Shown: positions 32,484 to 40,009 of the stretch, one piece after another
How the letters are laid out: the number at the start of each line of letters is the position of its first letter
How positions within the stretch are numbered: position 1 is the stretch's first letter
NCBI RefSeq assembly: GCF_008704715.1
Contig: NZ_CP023689.1
Span: forward strand, 6,138,001 to 6,202,000
DNA: 64,000 nucleotides
DNA from: Streptomyces chartreusis
GTDB lineage: Bacteria; Actinomycetota; Actinomycetes; Streptomycetales; Streptomycetaceae
Direction: 5' to 3'
Translations under genes and position numbers: made by a program
Notes under the pieces: generated by a model
Databases searched by the model: none
Seen by the model: the letters and a program-made list of their open reading frames with translations, nothing else
Told to the model about the DNA's origin: nothing

Positions 32484-34486
32484 TCCTTACGTCCCCCAAG
32501 TCCACCAAGGGCGATCTGCATCGTCTGGTCATTGCCGCCGCTGCCCGACGCGGCCCAGCTCGGCTTCTGCTGGCCGTGGGGCGTGTGCGGCGGCGTGGCG
32601 TGCGCGGGCATCGGCTGCGGCTGGTACGAAGCCGCGGTCGCGCCCGTCGCCACCGCGTCCTGCGGCCCGGTCTGGGCCGGCACGGTCGCGGCGGGCTTCT
32701 TCTTCTCCTGACGCAGCATGTAGCGCCAGGCGAAGATCGGCGTCGCCGTGATCAGCATGGCAAAGATCGCCCAGGTGATCATCGCGGGGTGCGAGTGGCC
32801 GTAGACGAAACCGGCGGCGATCGAGGCGCCGAAGATCGCGATGAAGTACCAGTGGTAGCGGAAGGTGCCGAACCACCGGTCGGGGCTCGCGGAATCGCCC
32901 TTCGGAGTGACGACGAACTTGCTCTTCTTGCGCAGCACCGAGTCGACCAGCGCCTTGGCGTACAGCGGCGCCGACAGCGCCGACATCACCATGCCGGCCA
33001 CGCCGCCGGAGCCCTCGGGCTCGTGCGGCGAGACGTTGTGGCGGCGGTTCCAGACGTACAGGCCGATCTGGAGCGCGGAGGCGTTGCCGTAGAGCATCAG
33101 CCAGATCGTCGGGTCGATGTTCACACCCGAGGCGCCCAGGCCCAGGAACAGCGCACAGCTCAGCGCCGCCAGGATCCAGTTGAGGGCGGACATCGGGTAG
33201 AAGATGATCATCATCGTGTAGTTGAAGAGCTTGCTCGGCGGCAGCGAGTACCAGCCCTTCCAGTACTGCTTGAGGATCGTCTCGTACGTCCCTCGCGACC
33301 AGCGCATCTGCTGGGTGAAGAAGTCCGTCCAGGCGCTCGGGCCCTCACCGACGGCGAGCACGTCCGGCGTGTAGACCGAGCGCCACTTCTTGCCCGTCGC
33401 CGGGTTCTTGTGACGGTGGATCTCGAAGCCGGTCGCCATGTCCTCGGTGATCGAGTCGTACAGGCCGCCGATCTGCTTGAGCGCCTTGATGCGTACGGCG
33501 TTCGACGTACCCACGAACATCGGGGAGCCGTACTTGTTGCCCGCCCGCTGGATGAGGGCGTGGAAGAGGAACTGCTGCGACTCGGCGGCCTTGGTGACGA
33601 AGTTGTCGTAGTTGCCGTAGACCTGCGGGCCGATGACGAAGCCGATGTTCGGGTCCCGGAAGAAGCCGAGCATCCGCTCCAGGTAGTTCGGCAGCGGCAC
33701 GTGGTCGGTGTCGACCGAGGCGAAGAAGTCGTAGTCGTCACCGTGTGCGTCCAGCCAGGCGTTGTAGTTGCCGTGCTTGGTCTTGGCGCGGTGCGGGCCC
33801 TTCGCCTGGTTCCACTTCGCAACGCCCTTGCGGGAGAAGTGGTGCACGCCGAGCCGGGCGCAGACCTCCTTGACCTCCGCGTTGTCGCCCTCGTCGAGCA
33901 GCCAGACGTGCATGAGGCCCCGGTGGCGCAGCTTGACGGCCGCCTCCAGGGTCTTCGTCACCATCTCCAGCGGCTCCTTGCCGGGCACGAAGGAGGTGAG
34001 GAAGGCCACTCTCGTGCCGGTCTCCGGCACCACCGGGATCGGGTCGCGGGCGACCAGCGTGGCGTGCGCGTTGGACAGCACGTTCATGCAGCGGAAGAAC
34101 TCGATCAGGCCGATCGAGACGAGCATGACTATGTCGAGCGCCGGCAGGAAGTCGAAGGCGGGGTAGTCCCGTTCGGTCCAGTGCTCGGGCTGGAGCAGCC
34201 AGAACAGCAGCACCAGCGACAGCACCGGGGCCGCGGCGAGCATCAGGGCGACCCTGATCCGGTGCGGCTCCTGCGAGATCAGCGAGCGGTACTGGACCCG
34301 GTACGGCTTGTTCGGATCGGGCTGGGTGAGGGGACCGGCCAGCCGGCTGTAGTGCTCGTAGTCATACTTCGGCAGCGTCTTCTTGATCCGGCGGAATGTG
34401 CCGGTCCGTGTTTGCGAAGGCACCCGTAGTTGGGTGGTCTGAGACGGGTCGAAGTTCTGCCGGGCGCCCGTCGGCGTCGACGTCAT
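32480..34486 (-). CDS. cslA: Cellulose synthase-like glycosyltransferase CslA
   Basis: A 668-residue membrane GT2 enzyme that polymerises a beta-glucan at growing hyphal tips. After a basic N-terminal tail and two helices come the catalytic motifs LLDEGDN, SVDTDHVP, TEDMATG and the processivity motif QQMRWSRG. Several C-terminal helices and a glutamine/proline-rich tail follow. Downstream it is coupled to glxA by a four-base overlap. GGATG lies just before ATG 34486. The product is probably modified by GlxA, CslZ and the LPMO encoded nearby. Confidence 0.95.
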   Translation of the reverse strand: MTSTPTGARQNFDPSQTTQLRVPSQTRTGTFRRIKKTLPKYDYEHYSRLAGPLTQPDPNKPYRVQYRSLISQEPHRIRVALMLAAAPVLSLVLLFWLLQPEHWTERDYPAFDFLPALDIVMLVSIGLIEFFRCMNVLSNAHATLVARDPIPVVPETGTRVAFLTSFVPGKEPLEMVTKTLEAAVKLRHRGLMHVWLLDEGDNAEVKEVCARLGVHHFSRKGVAKWNQAKGPHRAKTKHGNYNAWLDAHGDDYDFFASVDTDHVPLPNYLERMLGFFRDPNIGFVIGPQVYGNYDNFVTKAAESQQFLFHALIQRAGNKYGSPMFVGTSNAVRIKALKQIGGLYDSITEDMATGFEIHRHKNPATGKKWRSVYTPDVLAVGEGPSAWTDFFTQQMRWSRGTYETILKQYWKGWYSLPPSKLFNYTMMIIFYPMSALNWILAALSCALFLGLGASGVNIDPTIWLMLYGNASALQIGLYVWNRRHNVSPHEPEGSGGVAGMVMSALSAPLYAKALVDSVLRKKSKFVVTPKGDSASPDRWFGTFRYHWYFIAIFGASIAAGFVYGHSHPAMITWAIFAMLITATPIFAWRYMLRQEKKKPAATVPAQTGPQDAVATGATAASYQPQPMPAHATPPHTPHGQQKPSWAASGSGGNDQTMQIALGGLGGRKE

Positions 34487-34809
34487 GAGTCATCCCCCCA
34501 CACGCAGGTCACCGCGTGTCTGTCGGTTCCTTTACGACTGTGTCGATCCCCCTCGACCTTCACAGGCGTATCAGTGGTGGGCCGCAGTCACCACATCTTC
34601 CACACCTTAGACATGGAAACGCGACCTTCCGGTTGCATCATGCCCCCCTCGGCATGCGGTCATGAACGGGGCCCCCTACTCCCCGTAAAAACCGGCAACC
34701 GGCTCCTTGCCCCCCAACTGCCGCGTATCCGCAGCATCTTGGTAAACCCAACCCCAGGGTTCTACGGCGTTCCGCATGATCGCAAGATGCGAAACGAGGT
34801 GTTTACCGG
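34487..34809. promoter_or_regulatory. cslA upstream region with inverted repeats
   Basis: This 323-base region has no gene and is more AT-rich than its surroundings. GGTAAAC (34741-34747) mirrors GTTTACC (34801-34807). Inside it GTTCCGCAT (34769-34777) mirrors ATGCGAAAC (34787-34795) with one mismatch. It must contain the cslA promoter and the end of the FadR-type regulator transcript, so these repeats could be operator or terminator. Confidence 0.5.
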
Positions 34810-35526
34810 TCATACGCGCTCATTGTGGCACCTGTGGGGGTGTTGTGTATTCGTTGTGGACACGCGGGCGCGGATGTTGCCGAAGTGCTCCCGTATCGCC
34901 TCCTCCGCCCGTATCGCGTCGCCGGACCGCACCGCGTCCACGATCTCCCGGTGCTGCCGGCAGGTGACCAGGGGATCCTGCGGAGCACCCCCGAGGTCGG
35001 TGTGGACCCGGTGGAAGGCGTCCCAGAACGCCTCCATGACCTCGCCCAGCAACGCGTTGTCCAGCCCTCGGTAGAGGGTGGCGTGAAAGGCCCGGTCGGT
35101 CTCGGCGATGCCGTCGCCGCCCAGTGCGGCCTGCTCTTCCATACGGTCGACGAGCGCGTCCAGTTCAACGAGGTCGGTGTCCGGTAGCCGGCCGGCGAGC
35201 CGTGCCACCAGACCCGTCTCCACGGCCTCCCGCAGCTGCACGAGCTGGAGGAGGGTGTCCTCGCCGCGGTGATGTCCGGCGACCGTGCGGAAGGCGAGGC
35301 CCTCGACCATGGGGGCGAGGGACATCGCGCCGACGTAGGTGCCGAAGCCGTGCCGGATCTCCACGATGCCCATCGCCTGCAGACCCTTGAGCGCCTCGCG
35401 CACGGAGTTGCGGCTTGCACCCAGGTGAGCCATCAGCTCGGGCTCGGTCGGCAGCGGGGCCCCGGAGGCCAGCCGACGGTCGATGATGAGCTTCTTGATC
35501 CGCTCTTGCAGGTCACGAGCTGCCAT
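34810..35526 (-). CDS. GntR-family regulator, FadR subfamily (FCD domain)
   Basis: A 238-residue regulator. The winged helix covers residues ~5-72 (QERIKKLIIDRRL, APLPTEPELMAHLGASRNSV, REALKGLQAMGIVEIRHGFG). The all-helical FCD sensor domain follows, with conserved metal-ligand positions in DRAFHATLYRG and the HREIVDAVRSGD stretch. The ligand is likely a small organic acid. It lies upstream of cslA in the same direction and may control that operon. The ATG at 35526 matches the usual family start; the ribosome-binding site is weak. Its promoter must lie close to the tRNA-half repeats. Confidence 0.9.
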   Translation of the reverse strand: MAARDLQERIKKLIIDRRLASGAPLPTEPELMAHLGASRNSVREALKGLQAMGIVEIRHGFGTYVGAMSLAPMVEGLAFRTVAGHHRGEDTLLQLVQLREAVETGLVARLAGRLPDTDLVELDALVDRMEEQAALGGDGIAETDRAFHATLYRGLDNALLGEVMEAFWDAFHRVHTDLGGAPQDPLVTCRQHREIVDAVRSGDAIRAEEAIREHFGNIRARVSTTNTQHPHRCHNERV

Positions 35527-35554
35527 GGCCAGAGGGTATCCGGCCAAACACGCA

Positions 35555-35584
35555 GGAAGCCCCTCGCTTGCACGAGGGGCTTCC
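35555..35584 (-). terminator. Terminator of the tRNA-Lys unit, first copy
   Basis: A perfect 12-base stem, GGAAGCCCCTCG (35555-35566) with CGAGGGGCTTCC (35573-35584), lies just beyond the duplicated tRNA 3' half. Equivalent stems follow every tRNA-Lys copy in the window. Confidence 0.75.
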
Positions 35585-35594
35585 CGGCTGTCTG

Positions 35595-35630
35595 TGCGCC
35601 GCCAGGGACTCGAACCCCGGACCCGCTGAT
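35595..35630 (-). pseudogene. Detached 3' half of tRNA-Lys fused to a GC-rich palindrome
   Basis: These 36 bases are identical to the 3' half (acceptor strand, T arm, variable loop, 3' side of the anticodon stem) of the full tRNA-Lys at 35733-35806. Upstream in the transcribed direction the tRNA sequence is replaced by GATGCAGC and a palindromic repeat (35638-35667, CCGGGGG...CCCCCGG). It cannot fold as a tRNA. The same fusion recurs at 55564-55599. Confidence 0.8.
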
Positions 35631-35695
35631 GCTGCATCTCCCGGGGGATAACCCCCGGACCCCCAGCCGCCTCCGCGTGACCTACGTCAAAAGCG

Positions 35696-35723
35696 GAAGC
35701 CCCCCGCAGCTGCGAGGGGCCTT
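35696..35723 (-). terminator. Terminator downstream of tRNA-Lys 1
   Basis: GAAGCCCCCCGC pairs with GCGAGGGGCCTTC around AGCT, nine bases beyond the tRNA 3' end on the minus strand. Confidence 0.65.
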
Positions 35724-35732
35724 CACTGTCGG

Positions 35733-35806
35733 TGCGCCGCCAGGGACTCGAACCCCGGACCCGCTGATTAAGAGTCAGCTGCTCTAACCAACTGAGCTAG
35801 CGGCGC
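35733..35806 (-). tRNA. tRNA-Lys (anticodon CUU), copy 1
   Basis: A 74-nt cloverleaf. The acceptor stem GCGCCGC/GCGGCGC has discriminator A at 35733. The D arm is AGCTCAGTTGGTTAGAGC, the anticodon loop is CTCTTAA with CTT anticodon, and the T arm has GGTTCGAGTCC. CCA is not encoded. It is identical to the copies at 41646 and 55725. Confidence 0.95.
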
Positions 35807-35988
35807 CTGCTGACCCGTGAACTCTACATGACCTGCGGGGGTGGATCCGACCATGGCGGCGGGGCGGCGCGGTGCTTCCGGGGGCTGTAAACCATTCGGA
35901 CCGTCAACATGCGAGTGCGGAAGACCGTTGAGAAACTGACGGGGTGTACAGCCGCGGACATTTCCGACTGGAGTGTGAGGGGAATCGC

Positions 35989-37431
35989 ATGGAGGCTCGG
36001 ACTCCGGTATTCGAGGAAATCGATCCGGGGGGTGACTGCGACTGCCCCGGATGCGTTCACTGGAGACGCGTCCTGCCGCATTCCACACCTGGTCGGCACC
36101 ACACCGCCCACCGAGCCCTGATTCTCGCCGCAGCCGCCTCCACCACTCTCGTCGTCGGCCACACGGCCCCCGCTCTCGCCGCCCCCCACACCGTCGACCG
36201 CCCGGCCGTTCCTGCAGATGAAGAGCCCAGTACGCCCCAGGGAGGCAAGGCCCCGCTGCACGGTCCCGGCGGGAAGCCGGCCCAGCCCGCCGGCCCGGTC
36301 AAGACGCCTCCGACCACCCGCGCGGAGATCATCAAACGGGCCAAGAAATGGGTCACCGCGAAGGTGCCGTACAGCATGTCCAGGTACTGGTCCGACGGAT
36401 ACCGGCAGGACTGCTCGGGGTTCGTCTCGATGGCCTGGAGTCTCACCGGAAACGAATGGACCGGAAGCCTCGGCCAGTACGGCGTCCGTATCTCCAAGGA
36501 GGAACTCCAGCCCGGTGACATGTTGCTGTTCCATAATCCCGCGGACCCCCAGAAAGGCTCGCACGTAGTCATTTTCGGCGGCTGGACGGACTACACGCAC
36601 ACCAACTACATCGCCTACGAGTCGGCTCCGCCGCACGCCCGGCGCCAGTCCACCCCGTACGCCTACTGGAACCACTCCGACCGCTACGTGGCCTACCGGT
36701 ACAAGGGCCTCACGAGCGGCACCTCGGCGGGCAAGAAACCGGACACCGAGCAGCAGGCCGGCACCAAGACGGAGACCGGCACGAAGTCCGAGGCCGGTAC
36801 GAAGACCGAGGCCGGTACGAAGACGGAGGCCGGGCAGCAGGGTGCCGCCGAGCCGGACACCGCCAAGTCCGCGAGTCAGAAGAGCCCGGCGCCGTACCCG
36901 GGGCGGGCCCACTTCGGTCCCGGTGCCAACAACAAGCACGTCACCCGGCTGGGCCGCCTCCTCGTCGAGCGCGGCGCCGGCCACCACTACACCACCGGCC
37001 CGGGCCCTCGCTGGTCGGACGCCGACCGCAGGGCCACCCAGGCCTTCCAGCTCGCGCAGGGCTGGCGGGGCCAGGACGCGGACGGCCTGCCGGGGCCGGG
37101 CACATGGAAGCTGCTGGTGACGGGCAAGGGCAAGGACATCCCGGCCGCCGCCACCGCGGCCCCGCCGCCCGAGCAGTCGGCGTCGCACGGGGTGCCCGGC
37201 TATCCGGGGCGGGCGCTGTTCCGGCCGGGCGCCGACAACCAGTACGTGACCCAGCTCGGCAAGCAGCTCGTGAAGAAGGGGTTCGGCAAGCACTACAAGA
37301 CCGGACCGGGCCCGCGCTGGGGCCAGTCGGACCGGCGTGCGGTCGAGGCGTTCCAGCGCACCCAGGGCTGGCGCGGCGGCGCGGCGGACGGCTATCCGGG
37401 GCCGGAGACCTGGCGGCGGCTGTTCGCGTAG
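35989..37431 (+). CDS. NlpC/P60-type secreted protein with two peptidoglycan-binding-like repeats
   Basis: A 480-residue protein. The N-terminal ~30 residues carry a cysteine cluster (GDCDCPGCVHW) before a hydrophobic signal segment (LILAAAASTTLVVG). The peptidase-like domain has the nucleophile in YRQDCSGFVSMAW and His in GSHVVIFGGW. A low-complexity stretch of AGTKTE-type repeats (about 260-285) leads to two ~75-residue repeats beginning YPGRAHFGPGANN and YPGRALFRPGADN and ending GPGTWKLL and GPETWRRL. It probably acts on or binds cell-wall peptide stems. GAGGGGA precedes ATG 35989. It is part of the conserved cslA-lpmP neighbourhood. Confidence 0.87.
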   Translation: MEARTPVFEEIDPGGDCDCPGCVHWRRVLPHSTPGRHHTAHRALILAAAASTTLVVGHTAPALAAPHTVDRPAVPADEEPSTPQGGKAPLHGPGGKPAQPAGPVKTPPTTRAEIIKRAKKWVTAKVPYSMSRYWSDGYRQDCSGFVSMAWSLTGNEWTGSLGQYGVRISKEELQPGDMLLFHNPADPQKGSHVVIFGGWTDYTHTNYIAYESAPPHARRQSTPYAYWNHSDRYVAYRYKGLTSGTSAGKKPDTEQQAGTKTETGTKSEAGTKTEAGTKTEAGQQGAAEPDTAKSASQKSPAPYPGRAHFGPGANNKHVTRLGRLLVERGAGHHYTTGPGPRWSDADRRATQAFQLAQGWRGQDADGLPGPGTWKLLVTGKGKDIPAAATAAPPPEQSASHGVPGYPGRALFRPGADNQYVTQLGKQLVKKGFGKHYKTGPGPRWGQSDRRAVEAFQRTQGWRGGAADGYPGPETWRRLFA

Positions 37432-37526
37432 CGGCCCAGCACGCACGCGCTCGACAACCAAGGCCGTACGACCACGGCCGCACGACCTTCCTGTGACGCA
37501 TCTGGCGCGGAGGCTGGAGGCAACGC

Positions 37527-38657
37527 ATGACCACGACCACTTCTCACACGCCCGAGCCCGAGGGGTTCGCCGGGCCGGCCGAGGTGCCGGCCCGGCCCGC
37601 ACGGCTGATCCAGAACGAGGTGACCACCGAGATCCCCGTCCATCTGCTGTTCCGTGACGAGGCGGGCCCGGTGTCCGTGCCGCTCAGACCGACGGTCGTC
37701 GCCCGCCGGCAGGGCACGGGCGAGCAGCCGCGGCTGCGCCGCCCGGTCCAGCCGAAGCCGCGTCCCGAACCACAGGTCGACCCCGAACTGGTGGAGCGGC
37801 CCGCGCGGGTGCTGCCCGGAGCCGCGGGCGTGCTCGCCGGGGCCTGCGGAGCGGCCGGGTGCCTCGCCGCCTCGTGGTGGGCCGGGGTGCTGCCGCCGTC
37901 GGCGGTGCAAGCGCTGGGGCTGCCGGTGTCGGCGGGGGCGGAGCTGGGTCCGGCGCAGTGGGCGGCATACGCGGGAGCCGGGGCGCTGGGGCTGCTCGGA
38001 TTCGGCGGGCTGGCCCGTGGGTCGACCGGACGGGCCTGGGTGCTCGGGCTGTTCGGACGCTACCGGGGGACGGTCCGGCGCACCGGCCTGATGTGGGTCA
38101 ACCCGCTGCTGCTGCGCCGCCGGGTCGACGTACGGCTGCGGCACTGGCGCAGCGAGCCGTTGCCGGCGGCCGACGGCAACGGGGTCGCGGTGCGGGTGGT
38201 CGTCCAGGTGGTGTGGCGGGTGAAGGACACCGCGCGGGCGCTGCTCGGGGTGGAGGACCACGAGTCGTATCTGCGCGAGGGCGTCGAGGCGGCGCTGGCC
38301 CGGGTGCCGGTGGAGATGCCGGGCGGCCCGCGGGGCTCGGTCGAGGCGACCGGCGAGTCACTGACCCGCCTGGTGGTGCGGGACGCGGACGCGGTCGGCC
38401 TGGAGGTGTTCTCGGTGCGGCCGGTGCGGGTGGAGTACGCGCCCGAGGTCGCCGCCGCCATGCACCGTCGCCGGGTCGCCGCGCTGGACGCGCAGGACCG
38501 GGCCACCATGGTCGACTCGGTCGTCGACTCGGTCGAGGACACGGTGACGCGGCTGACCGTGCGGGGCCTGGTCGAGCTGGACGACTACGAACGCAAGGCG
38601 CTGGTCAAGGACTTGACGGTGGCGTTCTGCGCGGGACGGGGCGAGACAACGATCTGA
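37527..38657 (+). CDS. SPFH/band-7 domain membrane protein
   Basis: A 376-residue protein. A proline-rich cytoplasmic N-terminus (~90 residues) is followed by two hydrophobic segments (about 93-115 and 138-160). An SPFH/prohibitin-type domain follows (TVRRTGLMWVNPLLLRRRVD, VVVQVVWRVKDTARALL, LGVEDHESYLREGVEAAL) with a helical tail rich in VDSVVDSVEDTV. Such proteins organise membrane microdomains. It lies between the NlpC/P60 gene and lpmP and may scaffold the tip glycan machinery; that role is inference. GAGGC precedes ATG 37527. Confidence 0.87.
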   Translation: MTTTTSHTPEPEGFAGPAEVPARPARLIQNEVTTEIPVHLLFRDEAGPVSVPLRPTVVARRQGTGEQPRLRRPVQPKPRPEPQVDPELVERPARVLPGAAGVLAGACGAAGCLAASWWAGVLPPSAVQALGLPVSAGAELGPAQWAAYAGAGALGLLGFGGLARGSTGRAWVLGLFGRYRGTVRRTGLMWVNPLLLRRRVDVRLRHWRSEPLPAADGNGVAVRVVVQVVWRVKDTARALLGVEDHESYLREGVEAALARVPVEMPGGPRGSVEATGESLTRLVVRDADAVGLEVFSVRPVRVEYAPEVAAAMHRRRVAALDAQDRATMVDSVVDSVEDTVTRLTVRGLVELDDYERKALVKDLTVAFCAGRGETTI

Positions 38658-38733
38658 CGGCCCCGCGACGGCCCCTCGAACATCTCCCTCTATTGGTATG
38701 GACATGTTCAACAGTCAGCAATAATCTGAGACT

Positions 38734-38744
38734 TGGTCTAGACC
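38734..38744. promoter_or_regulatory. DasR-like binding site upstream of lpmP
   Basis: TGGTCTAGACC contains the perfect palindrome GGTCTAGACC, the core of the DasR responsive element (ACTGGTCTAGACCANT as I recall it). It lies 44 bases before the LPMO ATG. It would connect LPMO expression to N-acetylglucosamine sensing. Confidence 0.65.
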
Positions 38745-38787
38745 TGCAAGCTCGCCGAACTTCCCCCACGTTCCCAGGAGCAGCAGC

Positions 38788-39393
38788 ATGCGCAGAAAGG
38801 CCAAGTTGTACGCAGCCGCACTCGGGCTCAGCACGGCCGGGGCCCTCGTGCTCTCCACCGGTGGCGCCAGCAGTCATGGCTACACCGATCTCCCCATCAG
38901 TCGGCAGAAGCTCTGCCAGAACGGCACCGTGACCAACTGCGGCTCCATCCAGTGGGAGCCGCAGAGCGTCGAGGGGCCGAAGGGCTTCCCGGGCTCCGGC
39001 CCGGCCGACGGACAGCTCTGCAACGCAGGACTGGGTCAGTTCTCCCAGCTCAGCGCGTCCAAGACGCCGTCCGGCGGTGCGTGGCCCGCAACCAAGGTGA
39101 ACGGCGGTCAGAGCTACACCTTCCGCTGGCAGTTCACCGCGATGCACGCCACGACCGACTTCAAGTACTACATCACCAAGCCGGGCTGGAACCAGAACCA
39201 CAACCTCTCCCGCTCGGACCTCAACCTCACGCCGTTCTTCACGGTCCCGTACAACGGGCAGCGGCCGCCGTCCACGCTCTCCCACACCGGCACCCTGCCG
39301 TCCGGGCTGAGCGGTCGTCACGTCATCCTCGCGGTGTGGACGATCGCCGACACGAGCAACGCGTTCTACGCGTGCTCGGACGTGACGTTCTGA
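38788..39393 (+). CDS. lpmP: AA10 lytic polysaccharide monooxygenase LpmP
   Basis: A 201-residue secreted copper enzyme. The signal peptide ends before His 30 (GASS|HGYTDLPISR), which becomes the N-terminal histidine of the copper brace. The second ligand is His 120 in TAMHATTDFKYY. WNQNHNLSRSDL, SHTGTLPSGLSGRHVILAVW and a terminal NAFYACSDVTF complete a single-domain AA10. It oxidatively cleaves crystalline beta-1,4 glucan or chitin, and in this locus it is thought to work with CslA/GlxA/CslZ on the hyphal-tip glycan. AGGAGC precedes the ATG. Confidence 0.93.
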   Translation: MRRKAKLYAAALGLSTAGALVLSTGGASSHGYTDLPISRQKLCQNGTVTNCGSIQWEPQSVEGPKGFPGSGPADGQLCNAGLGQFSQLSASKTPSGGAWPATKVNGGQSYTFRWQFTAMHATTDFKYYITKPGWNQNHNLSRSDLNLTPFFTVPYNGQRPPSTLSHTGTLPSGLSGRHVILAVWTIADTSNAFYACSDVTF

Positions 39394-39484
39394 GGTTCTC
39401 TTGAGTCAGTGCCCAGGCCGGCGTGGGTAGGTTCCTCCCACGCCGGCCGATCGGGGTCGGCGCATCGACCTCGGGGGATGTGCG

Positions 39485-39952
39485 ATGGACGTGATCTTTT
39501 ACGCCGTGCCCGGCCTGATCATGGCCGTGGCCCTGTTCATGGCGTACCGGGTGGTGTACCGCTCGTCCCAGATGCGCAGTGCCTGGAACAGCGGGCTCAC
39601 CGCGCAGGCGCGCTGTCTGCGGATGTACGCGACCAGTCACGGCGGCGGCGGGGACAGCCGCGTGTACACCACGCTGCACCACGTGTACGAGTTCGTCACC
39701 CATGACGGCCGGCTCGTCCGCTTCGAGGAGGAGGACGGCCCGGGGACGACCCTCGAGGGCGACTTCGTGACCGTCCACTACGCCGACGGGCCGCGGGTGG
39801 TGGCCACGGCGCACCGACCGAGCCACGGCAGGCAGGCGGCGGCCACCGTCGGCGTCCTCACCTTCCTCGGGGTGGTCGTGCTGTTCTGCGTCGGCTTCAT
39901 GGCCACCTACACGGACATGTCCTCGGGCATGGACGCGATGGGCGGCTTCTGA
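39485..39952 (+). CDS. DUF3592-like two-helix membrane protein
   Basis: A 155-residue protein with a membrane helix at each end (FYAVPGLIMAVALFMAY and AATVGVLTFLGVVVLFCVGF). A beta-rich extracytoplasmic or cytoplasmic domain lies between them (TTLHHVYEFVTHDGRLVRFE, DFVTVHYADGPR), the pattern of DUF3592. No catalytic motif is evident. The ATG at 39485 follows GGGGGATG. It stands alone between lpmP and the acyl-CoA synthetase. Confidence 0.85.
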   Translation: MDVIFYAVPGLIMAVALFMAYRVVYRSSQMRSAWNSGLTAQARCLRMYATSHGGGGDSRVYTTLHHVYEFVTHDGRLVRFEEEDGPGTTLEGDFVTVHYADGPRVVATAHRPSHGRQAAATVGVLTFLGVVVLFCVGFMATYTDMSSGMDAMGGF

Positions 39953-39980
39953 CCCTCGCACGCTCCTGGCCCTCCATATC

Positions 39981-39993
39981 TGACGGTGTGTCA
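39981..39993. promoter_or_regulatory. Operator-like palindrome before acyl-CoA synthetase gene
   Basis: TGACGGTGTGTCA (TGAC-N5-GTCA) lies 17 bases before the ATG. Its shape also fits the loose BldD consensus, and similar elements precede fatty-acid metabolism genes in Streptomyces as I recall. The regulator is not established. Confidence 0.45.
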
Positions 39994-40009
39994 ACTACCG
40001 TGCGCCTCC

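Noticed and set aside
35595..35630. A fourth functional tRNA-Lys
   Set aside because: Only the 3' half is present; the anticodon loop and 5' half are replaced by a palindrome, so no cloverleaf can form.
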